From Pseudomonadota bacterium (GTDB lineage Bacteria; Pseudomonadota; Alphaproteobacteria; Sphingomonadales; Sphingomonadaceae): a stretch of 64,000 nucleotides of DNA. Both the position numbers and the translations under genes were made by a program. The notes under the pieces were generated by a model. That model was not told the DNA's origin. It was given only the letters and a program-made list of their open reading frames with translations, and did no database searches. This document shows, in pieces, positions 41,968-50,471 of this stretch (positions within the stretch are counted from its first letter, which is position 1; each line of letters begins with the position of its first letter). The stretch spans positions 124,001 through 188,000 of the forward strand of contig JAEXAW010000016.1 in the NCBI GenBank assembly GCA_023458055.1, read 5' to 3'.

Positions 41968-43929
41968 ATGTCTGTTTCATTTACGCGCGCAAGTGGTGTA
42001 CTTGCGGCGCTGCTTGGTTCCACCGTCGCCACGCCGCTCATCGCGCAGACCGATGCCAAGGCTGATCCGGCGGTCGTTGCCAAGCCTGCCGCTTTGATCG
42101 CAGATGGTGTTCCAGCCATTCCCACTGAACTCGCCGACAAGGTGCGGCCCTATATTGAATCGCGCAGTGCGGGCTTTTCCGGTTGGAATTATGCTGACCG
42201 TTCGATGCTGATCACCACGCGCTTTGGCAATGTGGCGCAGGTCCACCGTGTCGCCACGCCCGGCGGCGCGCGCACCCAGCTCAGCTTTGAAGCCGACCGC
42301 GTCGGCGGCGGGCGCTGGTCGGAAGATGGCAAGCGGCTGCTCGTCAGCAAGGACATTGGCGGCAATGAATTTTTCCAGATTTATGAACTCAAAAGCGGAC
42401 GCCTGCATCTCTTGACCGACGGCAAAAGCCGCAACAGCGCGGGCGCGTGGAGCGATGATGGAACGCTGTTTGCGTTCAGCTCGACCAAACGCAACGGCAA
42501 GGATAACGACCTTTACGTGATGAATCCTGCCGATCCCGCCAGCGCGCGCATGGTGCAACAGGTCGAAGGCGGCGGCTGGGGCGTTGCCGATTTCGCGCCG
42601 GACAATAAATCGGCGGTCGTTACCAACTATACCTCCGTCACCCATTCGGCGCTCTATCTGCTCGACCTCACCACCAGCAAGATGACCCCGATTGGCGATT
42701 CCAAGCGCGCCATTGCGTGGGGCGAGGCAGAATTTGCGCCCGATGGGAAATTATGGGTGACCTCGGACGAAGGTTCCGATTTCCAGCGGCTAGGGACGCT
42801 CGATGTGGCAAGCGGCACCTTCACGCCGATTGCGCATAAGCTTAGCTGGGATGTGGATACATTCGACATCGCCCCCGATGGCAGCTTCATCGCCTTTGTC
42901 ACCAATGAAGCGGGATCGAGCCGCCTCAACATCTTGGACGTCGCATCCGGCAATGTGCGCCGGATTGACAGTATCCCGGCGGGTGTCATTGGCGGCATCG
43001 ACATTGCGCCATGGGGAGAGATCGGCTTTTCCTTGTCTTCCGCGAAGAGCGCGACCGATGCCTATTCGGTCGATGCGAGGACGGGCAAACTCACCCGCTG
43101 GACGATGAGCGAAACCGGCGGGCTGGATCCAACCATCAATGTCGAACCGCAATTGATCGAGGTGAAAAGCTTTGACGGCGAAAAAGTGTCAGGCTTTCTC
43201 TATAAGCCGGACCCAGCGAAATTCCCCGGCAAACGCCCGCTGATCATGTCGATCCATGGCGGCCCCGAAGGCCAATCGCGCCCCGGCTTCATGGGGTCGA
43301 GCAATTATCTCCTGAACGAGATGGGCGTGGCGATCTTCTATCCCAATGTGCGCGGCTCGACCGGTTATGGCAAACGCTTTGTCAGCCTTGATAACGGGCC
43401 GTTCTTGCGCGAAAATTCGGTCAAGGATGTCGGCGCGTTTTTGAATGCGCTTGAGAAGGACCCTACGCTCGACAAAACCCGCTTCGCCGTGCAGGGCGGC
43501 TCTTATGGCGGCTATATGTGCTATGCGAGCGCGGTCCATTACGCCAAGCTGTTCCGCGCGGCCAATTGCATCGTTGCGATTTCCAACTTTGTGACCTTCC
43601 TTGAAAACACGCAAAGCTATCGCCGCGACCTGCGCCGGGTCGAATATGGCGATGAGCGTGATGCGAAACAGCGCGCCAAGCTGATGGAGATTTCGCCGCT
43701 TACCCGGGTCAAGGAAATCCGCATGCCGACTTATGTGGTGACGGGTGCCAATGATCCGCGCGTGCCGCAATCGGAGGCTGACCAGATCGTCGCGGCTATC
43801 CGCGCCAATGGCGGCACCGCCTGGCATCTGGTCGGCAAGGATGAAGGCCATGGTTTTGCCAAGAAAGCCAATCAGGAATATCAGCTCTTATCGACGCTGA
43901 TGTTCTGGGAGCAGAATTTGCTCAAATAA
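41968..43929 (+). CDS. S9 family prolyl oligopeptidase-type peptidase, exported
   Basis: The ATG at 41968 (or 41965) is favoured over an in-frame codon at 41932 because GGGAG at 41957-41961 gives the right spacing. About 653 residues: signal peptide cleaved after TPLIAQ, a beta-propeller domain with repeated WSDDGTLFAFSS-type blades to about residue 390, then an alpha/beta-hydrolase domain. The triad is S512 (GGSYGGYM), D596 (ANDPRVP) and H628 (EGHGF). It cleaves peptides, probably in the periplasm. It follows the OPT transporter by 84 bases. Confidence 0.92.
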   Translation: MSVSFTRASGVLAALLGSTVATPLIAQTDAKADPAVVAKPAALIADGVPAIPTELADKVRPYIESRSAGFSGWNYADRSMLITTRFGNVAQVHRVATPGGARTQLSFEADRVGGGRWSEDGKRLLVSKDIGGNEFFQIYELKSGRLHLLTDGKSRNSAGAWSDDGTLFAFSSTKRNGKDNDLYVMNPADPASARMVQQVEGGGWGVADFAPDNKSAVVTNYTSVTHSALYLLDLTTSKMTPIGDSKRAIAWGEAEFAPDGKLWVTSDEGSDFQRLGTLDVASGTFTPIAHKLSWDVDTFDIAPDGSFIAFVTNEAGSSRLNILDVASGNVRRIDSIPAGVIGGIDIAPWGEIGFSLSSAKSATDAYSVDARTGKLTRWTMSETGGLDPTINVEPQLIEVKSFDGEKVSGFLYKPDPAKFPGKRPLIMSIHGGPEGQSRPGFMGSSNYLLNEMGVAIFYPNVRGSTGYGKRFVSLDNGPFLRENSVKDVGAFLNALEKDPTLDKTRFAVQGGSYGGYMCYASAVHYAKLFRAANCIVAISNFVTFLENTQSYRRDLRRVEYGDERDAKQRAKLMEISPLTRVKEIRMPTYVVTGANDPRVPQSEADQIVAAIRANGGTAWHLVGKDEGHGFAKKANQEYQLLSTLMFWEQNLLK

Positions 43930-43960
43930 CAGCGGTTGGATGATCTGCGCGGAAGGCCGG

Positions 43961-46321
43961 TTAGCCGATGCGCAGATCGTCGGCGGACTCGCGCGCCGCA
44001 CCTTCACTCTCGACCATGCGCGCGAGCGGTTTGATCCTCGTCCTCGCGCGCGGACGCAACGGACCCGTTTCGCCGCCGCGCAGTTCGGGAAAGGCATCGA
44101 GCGGTTGTGGGCGGCCAAACAGATAGCCCTGCGCTTCGGTGCAGCCTTCCTCGATCAATTGGGCCAATTGTTCTTCGCGCTCCACGCCTTCCGCAGTGGT
44201 GGTCATCGACAGGTTTTTGGCAAGGTCGGTGACCGCACGAACAATCGCGCGCCCGTCTTTGCGCGTGTCGAGATCATTGACGAAGCTACGGTCGATCTTG
44301 ATCTTGTCGAACGGAAAACTACGCAGATAGTTGAGCGAGGAATAGCCGGTGCCGAAATCGTCGAGGCAGACGCGGATACCGAATTTACGCAGTTCGTGCA
44401 GCAGCGCCTTATTCTCTTCCGACTTTTTAAGGAGGACGCTTTCGGTGATCTCCAGCTCCAGCCGTTCCGGCGCAACCCCCGCAGCCGACAGAGCCGCGAC
44501 AATGGTGCTAACCAGATTGGGGCTGCCGACTTGTGCGGGTGAAAGATTGACCGAAACCTTGATATGCTCCGGCCATAGCGCCGCGTCGTGGAGGGCCTGG
44601 CGCAACACCCATTCGCCGAGTTGGACGATGAGGCCGCAATCTTCGGCAATGGTGATGAAGCTATCCGGCATCATCACCCCGCGATCGGGATGGTGCCATC
44701 GGACGAGCGCTTCATAAGCGACGGTCTCGCGCGTCATGCAATTGACCAGAGGCTGGTAGTGGAGGACCAGTTCGCCGCGACCAAGGGCTGCGCGCAGATC
44801 AACTTCGAGCTGGCGGCGCAACTGCGCGGCCTCGACCATGCCCGGCTGGAAGGGACGCCAGCAATTGCGTCCGGCTTCCTTGGCGGCATAAAGCGCAAGA
44901 TCAGCCCGTTGCATCAGTTCATCGGCATCGCAATCGCCTTCGTCGAACGCCGCAATGCCGATGCTGGTGCTGACCAGCAATTGCTGTCCATCAAGGTAGA
45001 TCGGGAGATTCAGCGCCGCGATAATGTCATTTGCGAGGGCTGCGAGCCGATCATCGGTGACATTGTCGGACAGCAAGATCGCGAATTCATCGCCGCCGAG
45101 CCGCCCAACGACATCGCAATCGCGGCACACATCTTCCAGTCGGCGCGCGACCGTCTGCAACAGCCTGTCACCAACCGGATGGCCCAGCGTATCGTTGATC
45201 GCCTTGAAATGGTCGATGTCGAGATAGAGCAAGGCAATCCGGTCGTCGCGCGCTTTACGGCGCAGCGCATGCGCCAGCATGTCATTGAATAGCGAGCGGT
45301 TGGCGAGGTCGGTCAGCGCGTCATAATGGGCGAGGTAAGAGATATGCGCCTCGGCCTGCTTGGCCGCGGTGACATCGGTCGCGACGCCGCGGAAGCTGAT
45401 CAGCATCGCGCTGGAACTGTTACGTTCGGGTCGGGCGCTCAGCATCCACCATTTTTGCGTGCCCGGAGATTTGAGTGGCAGCGTAAGGTTGCGGAACGGG
45501 CGGCCCGCATCAATGAAGCGCGCAAGCTGCCTGCTTTCCGAACATGGCTTGAACAGGTCGGTCAACAGCGTGCCTTCAAGATCTTCCGGACGCTGTCCCA
45601 ATGCAGCGGCAAACCTGACGCTGACATCGCGTAACTCGCCGCTTTGACTAATTTTCCATAACCAGTCCGACCCCTGCTCTTCATATTCGTTGAGCAGCAT
45701 CTGGATGATCTCGCCCTGCTCGGTCAGCTCGCGTTCGCGCAGATTATAGGCACGGAAATGGGCATGGTTGGTGTGAATAAAATTGATCAAAATCCCGTCG
45801 AACAGGATCAGCGCCAGCACCGCGAGGGTGGCCGACAGGAAGCCCAGCTGGATATAGGCGACGCCGAGGAGCACCGTCATCGTGGCGAGAAAAATATAGA
45901 CCGCTCTCGGGAATGCGCGATACATCAAGGTTGCCGAGAATATCACCCCGGCTGCAATCGAGGTGATGAGCAGCAAATCGACCTTGGCGGCAAGGCGGAC
46001 ATAGATGCCAAAAGTAATGCCCCAATAGGCCCCGGTCATAAATGCATCGATGGCGACGCTGCGTTCTGATCGGAGCATCGCGATGCGCCGCTGTCTGGTA
46101 CGATTACGGTGAATAATAAAGCGATGGGCGTAAGCGATAAAGCCCAGCACCAGGATCAACGCATTTGCCGCCGGCGAGACGTGCCGCCACATGAAACCGA
46201 TGACGATGATTGACGCAATGACGCTTGCGATGGTTGCCGAACGGACGCTGTCGGCGTGCACCGCCAACTGGCGTTCCAACAACCAATAATCGACCGGCCC
46301 TCTTTTTCGCAAAAATCGCAA
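43961..46321 (-). CDS. Membrane-bound PAS-GGDEF-EAL cyclic-di-GMP protein
   Basis: A 786-residue protein with several N-terminal membrane helices (about residues 25-185), a PAS-like segment (about 205-320), a GGDEF domain with intact GGDEF near residue 409 (VGRLGGDEFAIL), and an EAL domain with YEALVRW near 536 and DDFGTGYSSLNYL, both typical of active enzymes. It should make and/or break cyclic-di-GMP in response to a membrane or PAS-sensed signal. The start is a TTG preceded by GGGAT; no ATG fits the helices better, so the exact start is uncertain. Convergent with the S9 peptidase gene. Confidence 0.93.
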   Translation of the reverse strand: MRFLRKRGPVDYWLLERQLAVHADSVRSATIASVIASIIVIGFMWRHVSPAANALILVLGFIAYAHRFIIHRNRTRQRRIAMLRSERSVAIDAFMTGAYWGITFGIYVRLAAKVDLLLITSIAAGVIFSATLMYRAFPRAVYIFLATMTVLLGVAYIQLGFLSATLAVLALILFDGILINFIHTNHAHFRAYNLRERELTEQGEIIQMLLNEYEEQGSDWLWKISQSGELRDVSVRFAAALGQRPEDLEGTLLTDLFKPCSESRQLARFIDAGRPFRNLTLPLKSPGTQKWWMLSARPERNSSSAMLISFRGVATDVTAAKQAEAHISYLAHYDALTDLANRSLFNDMLAHALRRKARDDRIALLYLDIDHFKAINDTLGHPVGDRLLQTVARRLEDVCRDCDVVGRLGGDEFAILLSDNVTDDRLAALANDIIAALNLPIYLDGQQLLVSTSIGIAAFDEGDCDADELMQRADLALYAAKEAGRNCWRPFQPGMVEAAQLRRQLEVDLRAALGRGELVLHYQPLVNCMTRETVAYEALVRWHHPDRGVMMPDSFITIAEDCGLIVQLGEWVLRQALHDAALWPEHIKVSVNLSPAQVGSPNLVSTIVAALSAAGVAPERLELEITESVLLKKSEENKALLHELRKFGIRVCLDDFGTGYSSLNYLRSFPFDKIKIDRSFVNDLDTRKDGRAIVRAVTDLAKNLSMTTTAEGVEREEQLAQLIEEGCTEAQGYLFGRPQPLDAFPELRGGETGPLRPRARTRIKPLARMVESEGAARESADDLRIG

Positions 46322-46335
46322 CGGCTAATCCCGCT

Positions 46336-46341
46336 ATTATA
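46336..46341 (-). promoter_or_regulatory. Consensus -10 hexamer upstream of the GGDEF-EAL gene
   Basis: Reads TATAAT on the minus strand, 14 bases before the TTG start; implies a leader of under ten bases. No good -35 element is visible 17 bases upstream. Confidence 0.35.
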
Positions 46342-46443
46342 CTTCAAAACCCCCTTTGGACGGGCCACTGCATTGTACAGCCGATTACTATATGATTGGT
46401 AAACGCTGGGGTCAGGACCTTAGATAAAATGTCTCTTTTTTCT

Positions 46444-46480
46444 GCTGCACGGGCCATCCTGCCGTGACGGCCCGTGCAGC
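46444..46480 (-). terminator. 12-bp hairpin after the M1 peptidase gene
   Basis: GCTGCACGGGCC (46444-46455) pairs exactly with GGCCCGTGCAGC (46469-46480) around 13 bases, 14 bases past the stop codon of the leftward gene. On that strand it is followed by A-rich sequence rather than T, so intrinsic termination is doubtful. Confidence 0.4.
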
Positions 46481-46493
46481 TGCCAGCCTCGAT

Positions 46494-49208
46494 TTATTTG
46501 CGCCCCGGCGTCAGATACCATTGGCGCAATTGCGGGATAGCCGTTGCATTGGTCGCCACGCGTGCCTTGATTGCGGCAATCGCCTGATCCACCGGCTTAC
46601 GCGATTCCGCTGTCAGATATCGCTTGGCATAATCTTCCAATTTGGTGATCGTGTCCGCCTTGGTCGATCCGGCTGCGAGGCGTGCCACGTAGCGTGAGCG
46701 CGACGAAACATCGACCATCTTTTCAACCCGAGCGTGATTGGCGAGGACGAAATCGAGCGCCATCTCCGGATGGTTGCCCGCAACCTCGGCGATCATCGCG
46801 GGGCTGTCGGTTGGCCCCGGCTCACTGGTCAGCGCAAGATCGAGCGCGGCCTTTGCCAGCGTGGCATCCTTGGTGCCTGCGAGCATTTCATACATTGCAG
46901 AGCGCGCCTGCTTGTTGGTTTCCACTTTCGCAAGGGCGTGGATTTTATCCCATGTTGCCTTGTCGGCATTATAGGCGATGAGGCTGAGCCAGCTGTTACG
47001 CATCGGCCCGTCCAGCGCCTTGGGGTTGCTGTCGAGAAGGCCGAACAAGCGCTTCGCTTCCGCGAGCACGGTCGCATTGCCCATTGATCCGAGCAGCGGC
47101 ACCAGCTGGTTCCTGAGGATCGCATCATTGCTCGATTCCCCGGCCTTCGGCGCAAGGCCGAGGCGGGCCAGCGCAGGCGAGAAGCGCGCATTGCCGAGTT
47201 GGGCGATGCGCGCCTGAACCTTGGGCTCGTCGCGGAACAGGTCATAATGACCGGCATAAGAAGACGCGGCGGATGCAAGCACCTTGCTATTGGCATTCGT
47301 CGGCACCGCATCGCGCAGCGCAAGGGCGGGTGCATAGGGCTGATACCCCCCCGCAGCCAGCGCGTTCTGGTCGGCCATCAGGCCAAGCTGGTCAATGGCT
47401 TCCAGCTTGGCAAAATCACGGGCGAGAGCGGCCAGCATCGGTGCGGTGTAGAGCGTGCGATAATAGCCGGCCTGTCCTGCATTGACGAGCGGCGTTCCGC
47501 ACCCAGCAAGCATTATCCCGCCGCTGCCGTTGCTGACAATCGTTCGTCCGGTTGCAGCGCCAAGCGTGCGCGCGACGACCGGCACATTCCAGCTGAGCGG
47601 TGTCGCGTCCTTACGGTCACGGCTAAATTCGCCCTGTTGGAGCGTCACGCTAGTCTGCCCCCCGCTACAGGTCGCGCCGGTCACCTTGATCAGCGGGATA
47701 CCGGGTTTGGTCGTGAAGTCGTCCGCGATGGCAACCAGGCCCTTGGCACCTGCATTTTCAACCGCACTCCACAGATCATTGGTGACCGTATTCCCATAGG
47801 CATGTTTTTTCATATAAGTGCGGATGCCGTCGCGCCACACATCCTCGCCCGCATAATTTTCAAGCATGGTGATGACCGCTTCGCCCTTGGAATAGGTGAT
47901 CGCGTCGAACGCCTGGCTGGTCTGTTCGACCGTCTTGATCTTTTGGACGACCGGGTGGGTGGTCTGGAAGCTGTCGAGGCCCATCGCCGCTTCGCGCCCG
48001 CCAACGCGGCTCAGCTCGACCTGCCATTCGGGATTGAAATGCGCGGTGGCCTTGGTCTCCATCCAGCTCGCAAAACCTTCGTTGAGCCAGAGGTCATCCC
48101 ACCAGCTCATCGTGACCAGATCACCGAACCACTGGTGCGCCATTTCATGGCCGTTGACGGCATAAATGGCCTGACGGCCCGCCTCGCTCGTGACCTTGGG
48201 ATCATCAAGCAGGATCGATTCAAACGAGAAGATCGCGCCCCAATTTTCCATCGCGCTGAAAAACTGGCTCTGGCCGGGGCCGGCAATATTGTCGAGCTTG
48301 GGGAGGGGATAATCGACCCCGAAATAATCGTTGTAATAGGGCAGGAGATCGACCGCGGATTTGAGTGCAAAGCGGGCCTTTTCCTCATTGCCTTTGCCCA
48401 TCACAATGCCGACATCGGTCTTGCCGACCTTCTGGCTGATGCGGCCAAATTCGCCGACACCGAAGAAGAGGAGGTAGGACGACATTTTGGGCGTTGTCTG
48501 GAACGTCACCTCTTTTTTGCCATCAGGGGCATTGGCCGTGCTGGCAATCGGCATATTGCTCACCGCCATCTGGTCGGCAGGAACCATCGCGGTCAGATCG
48601 AACGTCGCCTTATAGCTTGGCTCATCCCACATCGGTGCGAAGCGGCGTGCATCGGGCGCTTCAAACTGGGTGAAGAGGGCGCGCTTGTCCGCACCCTGCG
48701 GGTCTTTGTAATCGAGGTAAAACAGGCCGTTCGCCTGATCATAAATTTTGCCGCGATAATGGGTGTTGAGTTTGTAACTCGCCGCTGGCAGCGTCTTGCC
48801 GAAATTGAAGGTGACGGTTTGCGCGGCAGCATCGGTGGTGATGGTCGCCGCCAGATCGACGCCATTGTCACCGGTCAGTCGCGCCGCCGAAAAATCAAGG
48901 TCCGCCGCGTTCATTGTCACGCTGTTGGATGCTTCGACCAGATCGAAATCGATGACGTTGCTGCCGGTAAAGGTCGCCGCCGCCGCATCGGGCGCAACCC
49001 GGATCGTATAATGGGTGGGCACAGCGTTACGCGGGAGTTGGGTGGTAACATTGGCGGGAAGCGGCGTGGCCAGCGCGCGCGGGGGCACCGTCGCGGTTGT
49101 CGTGTCACTCGGGTTCGCCGGTTCGGCTTGGGGAATGGTCGCGCAAGCCGAAAGGCCAAGCAGCGAAACGGCGCACAGCAGCGCGCGCGAACGGGGCGAA
49201 CGGATCAT
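46494..49208 (-). CDS. M1 family aminopeptidase, lipoprotein
   Basis: A 904-residue protein with a lipobox LSAC (Cys about 22) for outer envelope anchoring. The N-terminal beta domain is followed by SAMEN (the GAMEN-type substrate motif) and the zinc site H354-E-M-A-H358 with E377 eighteen residues on (LNEGFASW). An ERAP1-like helical C-terminal domain follows. It trims N-terminal residues from peptides in the periplasm. Stands alone between the GGDEF-EAL gene and the thioesterase, bounded by an inverted repeat. Confidence 0.94.
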   Translation of the reverse strand: MIRSPRSRALLCAVSLLGLSACATIPQAEPANPSDTTTATVPPRALATPLPANVTTQLPRNAVPTHYTIRVAPDAAAATFTGSNVIDFDLVEASNSVTMNAADLDFSAARLTGDNGVDLAATITTDAAAQTVTFNFGKTLPAASYKLNTHYRGKIYDQANGLFYLDYKDPQGADKRALFTQFEAPDARRFAPMWDEPSYKATFDLTAMVPADQMAVSNMPIASTANAPDGKKEVTFQTTPKMSSYLLFFGVGEFGRISQKVGKTDVGIVMGKGNEEKARFALKSAVDLLPYYNDYFGVDYPLPKLDNIAGPGQSQFFSAMENWGAIFSFESILLDDPKVTSEAGRQAIYAVNGHEMAHQWFGDLVTMSWWDDLWLNEGFASWMETKATAHFNPEWQVELSRVGGREAAMGLDSFQTTHPVVQKIKTVEQTSQAFDAITYSKGEAVITMLENYAGEDVWRDGIRTYMKKHAYGNTVTNDLWSAVENAGAKGLVAIADDFTTKPGIPLIKVTGATCSGGQTSVTLQQGEFSRDRKDATPLSWNVPVVARTLGAATGRTIVSNGSGGIMLAGCGTPLVNAGQAGYYRTLYTAPMLAALARDFAKLEAIDQLGLMADQNALAAGGYQPYAPALALRDAVPTNANSKVLASAASSYAGHYDLFRDEPKVQARIAQLGNARFSPALARLGLAPKAGESSNDAILRNQLVPLLGSMGNATVLAEAKRLFGLLDSNPKALDGPMRNSWLSLIAYNADKATWDKIHALAKVETNKQARSAMYEMLAGTKDATLAKAALDLALTSEPGPTDSPAMIAEVAGNHPEMALDFVLANHARVEKMVDVSSRSRYVARLAAGSTKADTITKLEDYAKRYLTAESRKPVDQAIAAIKARVATNATAIPQLRQWYLTPGRK

Positions 49209-49334
49209 AAGCTAAATCTCTCCTGGGGTGCCACTTGTGAAAGAAGGGCAAATTGGTTTCAGGCGAGACGATTGCGCCGGAACGCGCCCGTGTCAATCAA
49301 CAATGCGCGGACAGCGAAGCGAGTCATCATTTCT

Positions 49335-49428
49335 CCCCTCCCGCTTGCGGGAGGGGCCGGGGGTGGGCCTGATCGGAAATGACGGGTGGAGCCATCCCAC
49401 CCCTAACCCTTCCCGCAGGCGGGAGGGG
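49335..49428. repeat. Element C, 94-bp inverted repeat
   Basis: Both ends are themselves hairpins (CCCCTCCCGC...GCGGGAGGGG at 49335-49356; CCCTTCCCGC...GCGGGAGGGG at 49407-49428), with GGGGGTGGG and CCCACCCCT forming the inner arms. Same plan as 59797-59895. Confidence 0.75.
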
Positions 49429-49438
49429 AACAAGGCCC

Positions 49439-49831
49439 TCAAATGATCGGGATTTTGGTCGGTCGGTGAGTCGTCGCATCAATGCAGCACCAGCTCGACC
49501 GCACTTCGGCAATCACATCTTCGCCGCGCTTGATGATCGTTTGATAAAAGGACCGCGCGCCTTGTGCCTTTTCGAGCAACACCGAAACGATCACCTGATC
49601 GTCCAAAAAGGCGGGTTTGCGATAGGTGATCTCATGTTTCAGCGCGACCCAGAGATGCTCCGCGACTGCTTGCGGCGGGGCGATGCTGCGCCAGTGTGAA
49701 AGCACCGCCTCCTGCACCCATTTCAAATAATTGGCATTGTTGACATGCCCCATGAAATCAATGTCATCGGGCACCACCGCATAAGGGAAATCATGCGCAA
49801 TATAAGGGTCAGGCAAAGACGAGTCGCTCAT
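49439..49831 (-). CDS. Acyl-CoA thioesterase, hotdog fold (4HBT)
   Basis: A 130-residue protein, usual size for the 4-hydroxybenzoyl-CoA thioesterase-like family. DIDFMGHVNNANYLKWVQEAVLSHW (residues about 18-42) holds the conserved Asp and HVNNANY; KHEITYRKPAFLDDQVIVSV forms the central strand. Hydrolyses acyl-CoA of unknown chain. Upstream of it, TGACA/TGTCA half-sites suggest an operator. Confidence 0.85.
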   Translation of the reverse strand: MSDSSLPDPYIAHDFPYAVVPDDIDFMGHVNNANYLKWVQEAVLSHWRSIAPPQAVAEHLWVALKHEITYRKPAFLDDQVIVSVLLEKAQGARSFYQTIIKRGEDVIAEVRSSWCCIDATTHRPTKIPII

Positions 49832-49836
49832 CTTGC

Positions 49837-49860
49837 TGACAATAATGTCAATTTATGACA
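49837..49860 (-). promoter_or_regulatory. Alternating TGACA/TGTCA half-sites before the thioesterase
   Basis: TGACA (49837), TGTCA (49846) and TGACA (49856) form two overlapping palindromes with 4- and 5-base spacers, starting six bases upstream of the start codon. Looks like an operator for a dimeric regulator; none identified. Confidence 0.4.
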
Positions 49861-49910
49861 ATGCAATTAACGCACACTATTTTGTTGAGTATAACTATCT
49901 TTTTTGCGCC

Positions 49911-50363
49911 TCAGCCGCGCCCGCGATAGCCGGGAACGCCCTGGTCGGGAAGCCACAAGCCTTTGGGCGGTTCGCCCGATTGCCAGAAGACGTCGATCGG
50001 GATGCCGCCGCGCGGATACCAATAACCGCCGATGCGCAGCCATTGTGGCTGCATTTCATCGAACAGCCGCTTGCCGATCCCTACCGTGCAATCTTCATGG
50101 AAGGCGGCATGGTTGCGGAAACTGCCAAGGAACAGCTTTAGCGATTTCGACTCCACAATGGTTTCGCCCGGCGCATAATCAATCACCAGATGCGCGAAAT
50201 CCGGCTGGCCGGTGACCGGGCAGAGCGAGGTGAATTCGGGCGCTGCAAAGCGCACCAGATAAAGTTCGCCGGGGCGCGGATTGGGGACATAATCAAGCTC
50301 TGCGGCTTCGGGCGAGGCGGGCAGCGCACTTGTCTGGCCAAGATGTTTGGGGGTCATGCTCAT
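49911..50363 (-). CDS. queF: 7-cyano-7-deazaguanine reductase, short type
   Basis: The open frame extends to 50447, but the family begins around MSMTPKHLGQ, so the ATG at 50363 is chosen, giving 150 residues. FTSLCPVTGQPDF carries the nucleophilic cysteine that traps preQ0, and ESKSLKLFLGSFRNHAAFHEDC the substrate-binding Glu-Ser-Lys-Ser and the FHE block. It reduces preQ0 to preQ1 with NADPH in the queuosine tRNA-modification pathway; tgt at the right end of the window performs the next step. No other queuosine genes lie nearby. Confidence 0.94.
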   Translation of the reverse strand: MSMTPKHLGQTSALPASPEAAELDYVPNPRPGELYLVRFAAPEFTSLCPVTGQPDFAHLVIDYAPGETIVESKSLKLFLGSFRNHAAFHEDCTVGIGKRLFDEMQPQWLRIGGYWYPRGGIPIDVFWQSGEPPKGLWLPDQGVPGYRGRG

Positions 50364-50471
50364 GGCCGTCCATGTAGGATGCGCGTCCGCATTAGGGAAG
50401 GGGACTTGTGCAAGCGGCGCGCTTCCGCCTAGTTGCTCTTGTAACAAAGAATCGAAAAGGGAGTATGAGGC

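Noticed and set aside
49911..50447. Longer queF starting at 50447
   Set aside because: The extra 28 residues do not resemble the family N-terminus and would exceed the size of short-type QueF; the start at 50363 fits better.
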